A DNA stretch of 64,000 bases from an uncultured Lachnospiraceae bacterium (lineage in GTDB: Bacteria; Bacillota; Clostridia; Lachnospirales; Lachnospiraceae), in the NCBI GenBank assembly GCA_900539715.1, contig UQDA01000002.1:1-64000 (forward strand), read 5' to 3'. The translations under genes and the position numbers were made by a program. Each line of letters starts with the position of its first letter. The stretch's first letter is position 1. Shown here piece by piece: positions 18,105 through 26,928 of this stretch. The notes beneath the pieces are model-generated. The model was not told the DNA's origin. It did no database searches and worked only from the letters and a program-made list of their open reading frames with translations.

Positions 18105-18740
18105 ATGGACCAATATGGAAAATATGCGTCGTTTCTGACGCTTTTTATGATGACGCTGGGAACGGCGTGGTTGTGCGCCCGGGGAGCGGAGTTGGACAGA
18201 TATGTGGCGGCAAACGTATTTGATGCAGAGGCGGTAGAGGTCAAAGAGATATTTCTGGAATGTGAGACGGAGGAACAGTCTGGAGAGGTTCAGGAGACAG
18301 TTTTGGAAATGCCGGCCCGGGATGTGGAACAACCGGAGGAAAAAGAGGAGTGTGAGTTAAGCAGCAAGGATTATGAGACGCTTTTAAAAATTGTCGAAGC
18401 GGAAGCGGGGACGGAAGATCAAAAAGGAAAGATACTCGTTGCAAATGTGGTATTAAACCGGGTGGAAGATGGGCGGTTTCCGGATACGGCGGCAGAGGTA
18501 GTCTACCAGAAGGAAGGAGGCGTCTGTCAGTTTTCACCGGTGGCGGATGGAAGGCTCAGTCAGGTAGAGGTAAGTAAAGAAACGGTGCAGGCGGTGGAGA
18601 AAGCACTGTCAGGAACGGATTTTTCAGAAGGAGCATTATATTTTGCAGCGAGAGATAAAGCGGATCCTGAAAATATGAGCTGGTTTGACAGAAATCTGGT
18701 AAGACTGTTCGCCTACGGCGGTCATGAGTTTTTCAGATAA
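18105..18740 (+). CDS. SleB/CwlJ-type cell wall hydrolase
   Basis: 211 residues: an N-terminal membrane segment (FLTLFMMTLGTAWL, about 10-25), an acidic linker, then a Hydrolase_2 domain from about 98 (LLKIVEAEAGTEDQKGKILVANVVLNRV, CQFSPVADGR, ALYFAARDKADPENMSWFDRNL). The domain occurs in spore cortex lytic enzymes SleB and CwlJ and in vegetative paralogues; the E in VEAEAG is the presumed catalytic acid. I take ATG 18105 with GGAGG just upstream. Which peptidoglycan it cuts, spore or vegetative, cannot be decided. Confidence 0.88.
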   Translation: MDQYGKYASFLTLFMMTLGTAWLCARGAELDRYVAANVFDAEAVEVKEIFLECETEEQSGEVQETVLEMPARDVEQPEEKEECELSSKDYETLLKIVEAEAGTEDQKGKILVANVVLNRVEDGRFPDTAAEVVYQKEGGVCQFSPVADGRLSQVEVSKETVQAVEKALSGTDFSEGALYFAARDKADPENMSWFDRNLVRLFAYGGHEFFR

Positions 18741-18762
18741 AGACAAAAAATATCCAAACCTA

Positions 18763-18791
18763 TTGTGCAAAGGCAGGCGGTGTGATAGAAT
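18763..18791 (+). promoter_or_regulatory. Sigma-A promoter of thrC
   Basis: TTGTGC, 17-bp spacer, TAGAAT. Predicted start about 18798, giving a 34-base leader to thrC; no attenuator fits in it. Confidence 0.7.
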
Positions 18792-18831
18792 GAGCGAAAA
18801 CAACGGCGCTTGCCGGAAGATGAGGTGGAGT

Positions 18832-20316
18832 ATGGAAATTTTATATAAGAGTACGCGAGGCAATGAAGAAAAGGTAACGGCATCCAGGGCTATTCTGGAG
18901 GGACTGGCAAAGGACGGCGGCCTATTCGTGCCCGAAGAGCTTCCGGTCTTTGACAGGACAATGGCAGAGTTTGCACAGATGGATTACCGGCAGACGGCAT
19001 ATGAAGTGATGAAGCTGCTTTTGACAGATTTTACCGAGGAAGAGTTAAAGGGCTGCATTGACCGGGCATATGACGGAAAGTTTGATACGGAAGCAGTAGC
19101 ACCTCTGGCCGAGGTGGAAGGGTGCTATTATCTGGAGCTGTTCCATGGTCCTACAATTGCGTTTAAGGATATGGCGCTTTCCATTCTTCCTCATCTGATG
19201 ACAACGGCGGCAAAGAAAAACGATGTGAAAAGGGAAATCGTCATTCTGACGGCGACCTCCGGGGATACGGGAAAGGCGGCGCTCGCCGGCTTTGCGGATG
19301 TGCCTGGGACGCGTATCATCGTCTTTTATCCGAAAAACGGCGTGAGCCCCATTCAGGAAAGACAGATGGTGACACAGAAAGGGAAGAACACACGTGTAAT
19401 AGGAATCCATGGCAATTTTGATGATGCTCAGACCGGCGTGAAAAAGCTGTTCGGGGACCGGGAGCTGGCAGAGTGGATGGAGGAGCGTGGATTTCAGTTC
19501 TCTTCGGCAAATTCTATCAATATCGGGCGTCTTGTTCCACAGATAGTCTACTATGTGTATGCATATGCACAGTTGTTAAAGGAAGAGCGTATTGCAGAGG
19601 GAGAGCCTGTAAATGTGGTCGTTCCGACAGGCAATTTCGGAAATATCCTTGCGGCATTTTATGCGAAAAATATGGGACTGCCGATCGGGAAGCTGGTCTG
19701 TGCTTCCAATGAAAATAAGGTTTTATATGACTTTTTCCAGACGGGCGTTTACGACAGGAACAGGGAATTTAAGCTGACCTCTTCACCTTCCATGGATATT
19801 TTGGTATCCAGCAATCTGGAACGACTCATCTACAGGATAGCGGGAAATGATGCGGAGTGCTGCAGACAGCTGATGGAAGCGCTTTCAGGCGAAGGAAGGT
19901 ATGAGATTTCCGGTGATATGCGTGAGCAGCTCGGCAGCTTTGCGGGCGGATTTGCATCGGAAGAGGAATGTTGCGACAAAATCCGCAGGGTATACGAGGA
20001 TACTGGTTATGTACTCGATCCCCATACCGCGGTGGCGGCTGCCGTTTGCGAGAAATATCAAAAAGAGAGCGGCGATACAGCCAAAACTGTGATAGCATCT
20101 ACCGCAAGCCCTTACAAGTTTACCCGGACTGTGATGGGAGCGGTCGGCTGTGACTGTGCGCAGGAGGATGATTTTGCGTTGGCGAAAAAGCTGTCGGAAA
20201 TCAGCAAAACGGCTGTCCCGGATGCGGTGGAGAAGCTGATGGACGCGCCGATACTGCATGATTTTGTGTGCGGGAAGGACGGAATGGAAGAAGCTGTGAA
20301 GGAGTTTTTGAAATAA
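18832..20316 (+). CDS. thrC: Threonine synthase
   Basis: PLP enzyme converting O-phosphohomoserine to threonine, 494 residues, the long form with the N-terminal STRG motif (YKSTRGNEEKV). The PLP lysine is in HGPTIAFKDMAL (about residue 110), the phosphate-binding loop in PTGNFGNILAAFYAK. TATSGDTGKAAL and SSANSINIGRLVPQ are further signatures. ATG 18832 fits the N-terminal motif; GAGGTGG stands immediately before it, closer than usual. The annotated longer frame back to 18724 would include the promoter. Monocistronic. Confidence 0.95.
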   Translation: MEILYKSTRGNEEKVTASRAILEGLAKDGGLFVPEELPVFDRTMAEFAQMDYRQTAYEVMKLLLTDFTEEELKGCIDRAYDGKFDTEAVAPLAEVEGCYYLELFHGPTIAFKDMALSILPHLMTTAAKKNDVKREIVILTATSGDTGKAALAGFADVPGTRIIVFYPKNGVSPIQERQMVTQKGKNTRVIGIHGNFDDAQTGVKKLFGDRELAEWMEERGFQFSSANSINIGRLVPQIVYYVYAYAQLLKEERIAEGEPVNVVVPTGNFGNILAAFYAKNMGLPIGKLVCASNENKVLYDFFQTGVYDRNREFKLTSSPSMDILVSSNLERLIYRIAGNDAECCRQLMEALSGEGRYEISGDMREQLGSFAGGFASEEECCDKIRRVYEDTGYVLDPHTAVAAAVCEKYQKESGDTAKTVIASTASPYKFTRTVMGAVGCDCAQEDDFALAKKLSEISKTAVPDAVEKLMDAPILHDFVCGKDGMEEAVKEFLK

Positions 20317-20328
20317 GGTACAGGAGAT

Positions 20329-20376
20329 AAAAAAGCTGATATGCATCGGATAATTCCCTGCATATCAGCTTTTTTG
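20329..20376. terminator. Bidirectional terminator between thrC and citrate synthase
   Basis: AAAAAAGCTGATATGCA / TGCATATCAGCTTTTTT with a 13-base loop. It serves both convergent genes. Confidence 0.92.
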
Positions 20377-20410
20377 TGTGTATCAGCACACTTTTGAGTT
20401 GTTTTAGCAT

Positions 20411-20440
20411 TATTGTTCACTGGATTGCCGGCGAACGCTA
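20411..20440. repeat. Short palindromic repeat, copy 1
   Basis: GTTCACTGG-att-GCCGGCGAAC hairpin. The complement resembles sequences at 28331 and 44743 (consensus TTYGCYGG, short loop, CCAGTGAAC). Confidence 0.5.
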
Positions 20441-20445
20441 ATGTT

Positions 20446-21819
20446 TTATCTATCCGCCAGATCTACATAATCCCGGTCAACGCAAAGCGTTTTGTATGCG
20501 GGACGGATAATCTTGCCGTTGGTTGCAAGCTCCTCCATCCGGTGAGCGCTCCAGCCGACCATGCGGGCGATGGCAAAGATAGGGGTATAGAGCTCGATAG
20601 GAAGTCCGAGCATCTTGTAGACAAAGCCGGAATAGAAGTCTACGTTGACGCTGACGCCCTTGTACATCTGGCGTTCGCCGGAAATAACCTGCGGCGCGAG
20701 ACGTTCCACGCTGTTATAAAGCTCAAATTCGTCATGAAGCCCCTTTTCTTCGGAAAGCTTTTCAACAAAGCCCTTGAAGATGACCGCACGCGGGTCGGAT
20801 TTGGAATAGACTGCATGGCCCACGCCGTAAATAAGACCTGCATGGTCGAAGGCATCTTTATTGAGCAGGCGGTTTAAGTAGCAGCTTATTTCTTCATCAT
20901 CCTTCCAGTCGCGCACCGTTTCCTTCATTTCTTCAAACATCTGAACAACCTTGATGTTTGCACCGCCGTGACGGGGGCCTTTTAAGGAGCCGATGGCAGC
21001 GGCGATGACAGAATATGTATCAGAGAGGGAGGAGGTCACGACTCTGGTGGTAAAGGAGGAGTTGTTGCCGCCGCCGTGTTCCATATGAAGGATGAGAGCG
21101 ATATCCAGAATTTTGGCTTCCAGAGGGGTGTAGCTTCCGTCCGGGCGCAGGATATGCAGGATGTTTTCCGCCATGGAAAGCGTCTGCGAGGGCTGATGGA
21201 TATATAGGCTGTTGCCATCGTGATAATGGCTGTAAGCCTGATAACCATAAATGGAAAGCATCGGACAGAGGCTGATGAGCTGCAGGCACTGGCGCAGCAC
21301 GTTCGGGAGAGAGACATCGTCCGCCCTGTCGTCATAGGAATACAAGGTAAGAACGGAACGGGCGAGCGTGTTCATCATATCCTTGCTGGGCGCTTTCATG
21401 ATGATATCCCGGACAAAGCTGGTGGGGAGGCTTCTGTAGGAAGCAAGGAGCGCTGAAAAGGATGCCAGTTCTTCCGGGTTGGGAAGCTTATTGAAAAGGA
21501 GCAGATAGGTGACTTCGTCAAAGCCGAAGCGGTCGTCGTTATGGAAACCTTTTACAAGATCTTCTACATTATATCCTCTGTAAAACAGCTGTCCATGGGC
21601 AGGAACTGCCTTGCCGTCCACTATTTTTGTGGCGCGGACGTCAGAAATATTGGTGAGTCCGGCTAAAACGCCTTTTCCGTTTAAGTCGCGCAGACCGCGT
21701 TTTACGTCATATTTTGTATAAAGGTCAGGGGAAATAGTACCCGCCTGTTCGCTCAGTGAGGAAAGATGGAGAATCTCCGGGGTGATATCTGAAAAATTAG
21801 TAGTAGAATGAAGTTCCAT
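20446..21819 (-). CDS. gltA: Citrate synthase
   Basis: 457 residues. Condenses acetyl-CoA and oxaloacetate. Active-site stretches are visible: ILHMEHGGGNNSSFTTRVV, GSLKGPRHGGANIKV, YGVGHAVYSKSDPRAVIFK with the catalytic His, and SVNVDFYSGFVYKMLG with the catalytic Asp. The N-terminal ~60 residues are an extension typical of clostridial citrate/2-methylcitrate synthases; citrate is the likelier product but 2-methylcitrate cannot be excluded. It likely feeds 2-oxoglutarate for glutamate in an incomplete TCA cycle. Start ATG 21817-21819 with AAAGGCGG upstream. A 190-base leader separates it from its promoter. Confidence 0.92.
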   Translation of the reverse strand: MELHSTTNFSDITPEILHLSSLSEQAGTISPDLYTKYDVKRGLRDLNGKGVLAGLTNISDVRATKIVDGKAVPAHGQLFYRGYNVEDLVKGFHNDDRFGFDEVTYLLLFNKLPNPEELASFSALLASYRSLPTSFVRDIIMKAPSKDMMNTLARSVLTLYSYDDRADDVSLPNVLRQCLQLISLCPMLSIYGYQAYSHYHDGNSLYIHQPSQTLSMAENILHILRPDGSYTPLEAKILDIALILHMEHGGGNNSSFTTRVVTSSLSDTYSVIAAAIGSLKGPRHGGANIKVVQMFEEMKETVRDWKDDEEISCYLNRLLNKDAFDHAGLIYGVGHAVYSKSDPRAVIFKGFVEKLSEEKGLHDEFELYNSVERLAPQVISGERQMYKGVSVNVDFYSGFVYKMLGLPIELYTPIFAIARMVGWSAHRMEELATNGKIIRPAYKTLCVDRDYVDLADR

Positions 21820-22019
21820 AAAAAATACCGCCTTTCTTGAAAAAATCCGCTGTCAGCAGCTTGATGCTTTCCATATGAATCTGAATAAAAAAGGATGATG
21901 ACTGGACGGCTGCCAATGTGCGGCCCCGATGTGATAAAAGTGGGAGTTGATAGTAAAGGGGGCGAATCCGAAATGAAATAAGATGACTTTATCAGTGGAA
22001 TTCGCTGAAGCTGGAAATA
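21820..22019 (-). promoter_or_regulatory. Long 5' leader of citrate synthase gene
   Basis: About 190 bases between the predicted transcription start (near 22013) and the ATG, with no ORF of note. A short inverted repeat GCGAATTCC / GGATTCGC brackets about 25 bases near its 5' end. I recognise no riboswitch class. Confidence 0.4.
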
Positions 22020-22049
22020 ATTATAGCATAATATGGAACTTGTGTACAA
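22020..22049 (-). promoter_or_regulatory. Sigma-A promoter of citrate synthase gene
   Basis: On the minus strand TTGTAC, 18-bp spacer, TATAAT. Confidence 0.75.
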
Positions 22050-22148
22050 GAAAAAATACAAAAATTTAGAATATCTTCATAATTAAAATATAATTTGTAA
22101 GAATTTATTAAGAAGCGGAAATGTTAGACAGGGGTGGTACGGAAGGGG

Positions 22149-22176
22149 GAAAACGCCGGTTTTACCGACGTTTTTC
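22149..22176 (-). terminator. Terminator of deoC
   Basis: On the minus strand AAACGTCGG-taaaa-CCGGCGTTTT, with only a short T-run, directly past the deoC stop. Confidence 0.6.
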
Positions 22177-22184
22177 CCTGATAT

Positions 22185-22847
22185 TCAATAGTCAGAAGCT
22201 TCTTCGCCTTTTAAAAGGGAAACAGCGGAGGAGGTTCCAATACGGGAGCAGCCTTCCGCTAAAAATGCTTCCAGGTCCTCGCGGGTACGTACGCCGCCCG
22301 CAGCCTTTATCTTGACGTCAGGGCCGATGTTTGCTTTGAAAAGACGCACGTCCTCGAGTGTTGCTCCGCCGGTTCCAAAGCCGGTGGATGTTTTGATATA
22401 GTCGGCGCCGGCATTTGTCACAGCATGGCACATGGCGATCTTTTCTTCTTCGGAAAGATAGCAGGTTTCCACGATGACTTTTAAAATATGGCTGCCGCAG
22501 CATTTTTTGAGTGCGCGTATCTCTTCCTCTACCTGTTCATAGCGGTGGTCTTTGACATCGCTTATGTTGACTACCATATCTATTTCATTTGCCCCATCCG
22601 AAAGAGCCTGTCGTATTTCGGCTTCCTTGGCAGAGGTAACGCTGTATCCCAGCGGAAAACCGACAACGGTACACAGGTTCAGCTCCGGGAATGCCTCATG
22701 GGCACGGGCGATGTATGCAGGGGGAATGCATACGGAGGCGGTGCCGAACCGGATCGCTTCTTCACAGAGCGTGCGAATGTCCTCCCAGACGGCAAATGGT
22801 TTTAACTGGGTATGGTCGATATGGGATAAAATTTCCTGATTTGTCAT
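22185..22847 (-). CDS. deoC: Deoxyribose-phosphate aldolase
   Basis: 220 residues. Cleaves 2-deoxyribose 5-phosphate to glyceraldehyde 3-phosphate and acetaldehyde in deoxynucleoside breakdown. The Schiff-base lysine is in ADYIKTSTGFG (about residue 150), the second active-site lysine in VKIKAAGGVRT. SVCIPPAYI and VVGFPLGYS are family signatures. ATG at 22845-22847 with AAGGAAGCG upstream. It stands alone, without the usual deoxynucleoside operon partners. Normal length. Confidence 0.96.
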   Translation of the reverse strand: MTNQEILSHIDHTQLKPFAVWEDIRTLCEEAIRFGTASVCIPPAYIARAHEAFPELNLCTVVGFPLGYSVTSAKEAEIRQALSDGANEIDMVVNISDVKDHRYEQVEEEIRALKKCCGSHILKVIVETCYLSEEEKIAMCHAVTNAGADYIKTSTGFGTGGATLEDVRLFKANIGPDVKIKAAGGVRTREDLEAFLAEGCSRIGTSSAVSLLKGEEASDY

Positions 22848-22938
22848 AATGAACGCTTCCTTTCTTTGTCAGGAGTGATATTTTGTTATTGTTCAACGGC
22901 TGGTCTTATTGTAACGGATGGACAGAAAAAAGGCAAGC

Positions 22939-22967
22939 TTGACAAGGATTTTTGAAGTGGGTATGAT
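22939..22967 (+). promoter_or_regulatory. Consensus sigma-A promoter of aminopeptidase P
   Basis: TTGACA, 17-bp spacer, TATGAT, about 55 bases before the gene. It is among the strongest promoter matches here. Confidence 0.85.
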
Positions 22968-23027
22968 GAAAGATAACGGCACAAAAAAAGAGATAATTTT
23001 GCGTCGAATGTAAGGAGGAAGAAGTTT

Positions 23028-24827
23028 ATGGCAAACGAGAAAATATGTGAACGTCTCACAGCGCTCAGAGAAGTCATGCGTGAAAACGGTGTGGACTGGT
23101 ATATGGTTCCGACAGCGGATTTCCATAATTCAGAGTATGTAGACGATTATTTTAAAGTAAGGGAATATCTGTGCGGATTTTCGGGTTCTAACGGCACGCT
23201 CATTGTAGGGCAGGAGGAAGCCGGACTGTGGACGGACGGAAGATATTTTATCCAGGCGGAGCGTGAGCTTGCCGGAACGGGCGTGACCCTGTACCGGATG
23301 CTGGAGGAGGGGGTTCCGACCAAAGAAGAGTTTTTGAAGGAAAAGATGGAAAAAGGACAGACGCTCGGCTTTGACGGCAGAGTGGTCGACACACATTTCG
23401 GCGTGAAGCTGGAAAAGCTTTTGACAGAGGAAGGCATAAAGCTCTCCTATGGAAAAGACCTGGCAGATCTTGTATGGAAGGATCGTCCCCAGCTTCCCTG
23501 CCATCCCGTTATTGTGCCGGATGAAGCTGTATTTGGACGCACCGTTGAAGAAAAGCTTGCGGATGTACGTAAAAAGATGAAGGAAAAGGACGCAGGTGCG
23601 TTGTTTTTAAGTAAGCTGGACGACCTGATGTGGCTGTTCAATTTCCGTGGAGCGGATGTGGAATGCAATCCGGTGGCGCTTTCTTATGCGTATCTGACAG
23701 ATAAGGAGAGCCATTTGTTTATTCAGGACGGGGAAGTGACGGAGGAGTTAAGAAGCCATGCGGACAAGTATGGAATCGTCCTGCATGCTTATGAAGAGAC
23801 GGCTGCATTTCTCGAAAGCTGCCCGCTTCCGGAAACTGTGATGTGCGATGAAGGAAATGTGAGCTATGCATTCTATAAGATATTGTCCGGCAGGGCAAAG
23901 ATAGTGGATGCTCCGAACCCGACAGAGCTTTTGAAGGCGGTGAAAAACGATACGGAGCTTTCCCATATGCGTGAGGTCTATTTAAAAGACAGCGCTGCGG
24001 TATGCAAATTTATTTACTGGGTCAAGAATAATATCGGAAAGCTTCCGATGACGGAATATTCGGCAGCGATGTATCTGGACGGACTGAGAGCACAGATAGA
24101 CGGTTATCTGGACCTGTCTTTCCCTACAATCAGCGCTTACGGCGCAAATGCGGCAATGATGCATTATGAGGCGACGCAGGAAAGCTATGCGGAGCTTGCA
24201 CCGGAAGGGATGCTGCTGGTGGATTCCGGCGGTCAGTATCTGGGCGGGACGACAGACGTGACAAGAACTATCGTGCTCGGACCTGTTTCACAGGAGATAA
24301 AGGAGCATTACACAGCGGTGGCGATGGGAATGCTGCAGCTTTCGGATGCGCGTTTCTTATACGGCTGCTCGGGACGCAATCTTGATATTCTGGCGCGTCA
24401 GCCCCTTTGGGACCGGAATATTGACTATAAGTGCGGAACGGGCCATGGCGTCGGCTATATCCTGAACGTACATGAAGGTCCTCAGGGAATCCGCTGGAGA
24501 TATGTGGAGGGACAGAAGGAAGCGGTCATTGAGGCCGGAATGGATGTGACGAACGAGCCGGGCGTTTATATCGAAGGCAGTCATGGTATCCGCATCGAAA
24601 ACGTGATGGTGGCCAGAAATGCCGAGAAAAACGGAGACGGCCAGTTTATGGATTTTGAGACGCTCACATGGGCACCCATCGATCTGGATGCGATTGATAC
24701 TTCTATCATGCAGCCCAAAGATATTGAGCGTTTAAACCGCTATCATGCTCAGGTGAGGGAGAAGATAACCCCTTATCTGACAGAGGAAGAGGCAGAGTGG
24801 CTCAAAGAGGCGACAAGGGAAGTCTGA
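23028..24827 (+). CDS. pepP: Xaa-Pro aminopeptidase (M24B, long form)
   Basis: 599 residues, the three-domain aminopeptidase P: two creatinase-like N-terminal domains (about 1-310), then a pita-bread metallopeptidase. Metal-ligand motifs are LLVDSGGQYLGGTTDVTRT (two Asp), GTGHGVGY (His), VTNEPGVYIEG (Glu) and GIRIENV (Glu). It removes N-terminal residues before proline, probably in the cytosol since no signal peptide is seen. AAGGAGG precedes the ATG. Convergent with the araC gene. Confidence 0.94.
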   Translation: MANEKICERLTALREVMRENGVDWYMVPTADFHNSEYVDDYFKVREYLCGFSGSNGTLIVGQEEAGLWTDGRYFIQAERELAGTGVTLYRMLEEGVPTKEEFLKEKMEKGQTLGFDGRVVDTHFGVKLEKLLTEEGIKLSYGKDLADLVWKDRPQLPCHPVIVPDEAVFGRTVEEKLADVRKKMKEKDAGALFLSKLDDLMWLFNFRGADVECNPVALSYAYLTDKESHLFIQDGEVTEELRSHADKYGIVLHAYEETAAFLESCPLPETVMCDEGNVSYAFYKILSGRAKIVDAPNPTELLKAVKNDTELSHMREVYLKDSAAVCKFIYWVKNNIGKLPMTEYSAAMYLDGLRAQIDGYLDLSFPTISAYGANAAMMHYEATQESYAELAPEGMLLVDSGGQYLGGTTDVTRTIVLGPVSQEIKEHYTAVAMGMLQLSDARFLYGCSGRNLDILARQPLWDRNIDYKCGTGHGVGYILNVHEGPQGIRWRYVEGQKEAVIEAGMDVTNEPGVYIEGSHGIRIENVMVARNAEKNGDGQFMDFETLTWAPIDLDAIDTSIMQPKDIERLNRYHAQVREKITPYLTEEEAEWLKEATREV

Positions 24828-24855
24828 ATCGGGCTGTATCCCTGTACGCAGTCTT

Positions 24856-25722
24856 TTAGGGCTGCCATTGTCTTCGGTATTCACCGGGAGATATGCCTTC
24901 TATCTTTTTAAACATCCGTGAAAAATAATTGGCATCGCTCATGCCGCACTCCAGCCCTATTTTTTCAATGGACAGATTTGAAAAACGCAGGAGCTGTTTT
25001 GCATGGGTGATGCGTAAGGAGAGCAGGTAGGCGTTGATAGAGACGCCGAACTGCTCTTTAAAAATGCGCGTCAGATAAAATTTATTGATAAAAAAGCGTT
25101 CAGAGAGCTGATCGAGCCTGAGCTGTTCTGCATAATGAAAGTCAAGATAATCCTTAACCTCCTGCAGGTCGCACTTGCCTGAGGAACGAGGCTGGCGGTT
25201 TTCGGGATTCCAGCTGTCCTCCATGAGCTGGGAGAGCAGGGCTGCCAGCTGCTCGAAAATTTTCATGTCCCGCACATAGTCGGAGGATGCGGCGATATCA
25301 TAAAGACGGGAGAGAATACGGTCATAGGGAGTAAGGCTCTTTGGGTGAAAACAGGCGCAGCCGCCGCGCTGGGCGTATTTTTCATAGACAGCGCCCATAT
25401 TCGGACCGTAAAAATGTGCCCATTTTAATGTCCAGAGGTTTTCTGAGCAACAGTGCATATAAGGCTTTTTACAGTCCAAAAAGACGCAGTCGCCGGCATT
25501 AAGAACATACTCTGTGTTCTCATAGGTCAGTTTCCCTGAGCCTTCCAGAACGATGAAACACAGATAGGAAGAGAGGTTTTCCCTTCGGCTTATGTGAGGC
25601 TTTTTTGCTCTCAGGGTGCCCGTTTCCTGTAAATGTATGAGGTTTGACCGGGCAAAGGCGGAAGGGGTGTATAAGATGCGTCTGGTTTCCACCAGATTTC
25701 CGGTAAAAAGAGATGTGTCCAT
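24856..25722 (-). CDS. AraC-family transcriptional regulator
   Basis: 288 residues. An N-terminal cupin-type sensor (about 50-130, SSYLCFIVLEGSGKLTYENTEYVLNAGDCVFLD) is followed by a C-terminal AraC DNA-binding domain with two HTH motifs (LDQLSERFFINKFYLTRIFKEQFGVSINAYL; IEKIGLECGMSDANYFSRMFKKIEGISPGEYRRQ). Such cupin-AraC proteins usually sense a sugar. It is divergent from gmd-fcl across 137 bp that contain a perfect inverted repeat (25771-25792). Control of gmd-fcl is plausible; autoregulation or a distant target is equally possible. Confidence 0.9.
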   Translation of the reverse strand: MDTSLFTGNLVETRRILYTPSAFARSNLIHLQETGTLRAKKPHISRRENLSSYLCFIVLEGSGKLTYENTEYVLNAGDCVFLDCKKPYMHCCSENLWTLKWAHFYGPNMGAVYEKYAQRGGCACFHPKSLTPYDRILSRLYDIAASSDYVRDMKIFEQLAALLSQLMEDSWNPENRQPRSSGKCDLQEVKDYLDFHYAEQLRLDQLSERFFINKFYLTRIFKEQFGVSINAYLLSLRITHAKQLLRFSNLSIEKIGLECGMSDANYFSRMFKKIEGISPGEYRRQWQP

Positions 25723-25770
25723 GAGCGCCTCCTTTTTTTCTCAGTATATCAAAAAAGTCAAGATAATGCT

Positions 25771-25792
25771 AGTGCATTGCAAGATATGCACT
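25771..25792. promoter_or_regulatory. Inverted repeat between araC and gmd
   Basis: AGTGCAT, 8-base spacer, ATGCACT: perfect 7-bp arms 49 bp from the araC start and 68 bp from gmd. Candidate operator. Confidence 0.4.
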
Positions 25793-25859
25793 TATAAACC
25801 GGGTGGGATTCCGGTAAAATCATAGAAAATAAAGCAGATATGGAAAGGAATTTTTAGAT

Positions 25860-26909
25860 ATGAAAAAAGCGCTTATTACAGGTATCACAGGGCAGGACGG
25901 CTCTTATCTGGCAGAGTTCCTTCTGGAAAAGGGATATGAGGTACACGGTATCACCCGGAGAGCTTCAATATCCAATACGGCAAGAATAGACCATCTGATA
26001 GCGGCAAATGCGGTGACGCTGCATGACGGCGACCTCTCTGATTCTTCTTCTCTGATACGTATTATCGGCATGGTGCAGCCGGATGAAATATATAATCTGG
26101 CAGCGCAGTCGCATGTACAGGTTTCCTTTGACGTACCGGAATATTCCGGCGATGTGGATGCTCTCGGCGTCCTGCGGATTCTGGAAGCGGTGCGTATTTT
26201 GGAACTGACAAAGAAGACGAAGATATATCAGGCGTCCACATCCGAGCTTTACGGCAAGGTAGAAGAAGTTCCTCAGCGGGAGACGACTCCGTTTCATCCT
26301 TACAGCCCCTATGCGGTGGCAAAGCAGTATGGCTTCTGGATAACAAAGGAATATCGGGAAGCGTACGGGATGTTTGCGGTAAACGGTATCCTGTTTAATC
26401 ATGAGTCTGAGCGTCGGGGAGAAAATTTTGTAACAAGGAAGATCACGCTGGCGGCAGGACGTATCGCAGAGGGACTTCAGGATCATCTGGAGCTGGGAAA
26501 TATGGACTCCAAGCGGGATTGGGGCTATGCAAAGGATTATGTGGAGTGCATGTGGATGATACTGCAGCATGATGTGCCGGAGGATTTTGTCATTGCTACG
26601 GGGGAGCAGCATACGGTTCGTGATTTTACGGAAAAAGCGTTTGCGGCAAACGGCATCGAACTCCGTTGGGAGGGCGAAGGGCTGGAGGAAAAGGGCTATG
26701 ACGCCAAAACAGGAAAAATGCTCGTATGCGTGAATCCGGCATGGTTTCGGCCAACCGATGTGGACAATCTGTGGGGAGACCCGACCAAGGCAAAAACGGT
26801 GCTCGGCTGGAATCCGCAGAAGACCTCCTATGAAGAGCTGGTACGCATCATGGCAGAGCATGACCGCATGATAGCGAAGCGGGAAAAAGCGGTAAAGGAT
26901 GCGGAGTAA
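25860..26909 (+). CDS. gmd: GDP-mannose 4,6-dehydratase
   Basis: 349 residues, short-chain dehydrogenase fold. Converts GDP-mannose to GDP-4-keto-6-deoxymannose. NADP motif is [15 protein letters not shown]; the catalytic triad region is [33 protein letters not shown] with Yxxx[18 protein letters not shown] is a Gmd signature. The next gene, fcl, completes GDP-L-fucose synthesis. The fucose donor would be used for capsule or surface glycans, but no glycosyltransferase lies nearby. ATG 25860 with GGAAAGGA upstream. Confidence 0.96.
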   Translation: MKKALITGITGQDGSYLAEFLLEKGYEVHGITRRASISNTARIDHLIAANAVTLHDGDLSDSSSLIRIIGMVQPDEIYNLAAQSHVQVSFDVPEYSGDVDALGVLRILEAVRILELTKKTKIYQASTSELYGKVEEVPQRETTPFHPYSPYAVAKQYGFWITKEYREAYGMFAVNGILFNHESERRGENFVTRKITLAAGRIAEGLQDHLELGNMDSKRDWGYAKDYVECMWMILQHDVPEDFVIATGEQHTVRDFTEKAFAANGIELRWEGEGLEEKGYDAKTGKMLVCVNPAWFRPTDVDNLWGDPTKAKTVLGWNPQKTSYEELVRIMAEHDRMIAKREKAVKDAE

Positions 26910-26928
26910 GACGGAGGGGACGAGTATC

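Noticed and set aside
18740..18832. Threonine attenuator or T-box before thrC
   Set aside because: The leader after the predicted start is only about 34 bases and has no T-box sequence or terminator.
20413..20877. 154-codon plus-strand frame opposite citrate synthase
   Set aside because: The minus strand encodes conserved citrate synthase active-site residues here.
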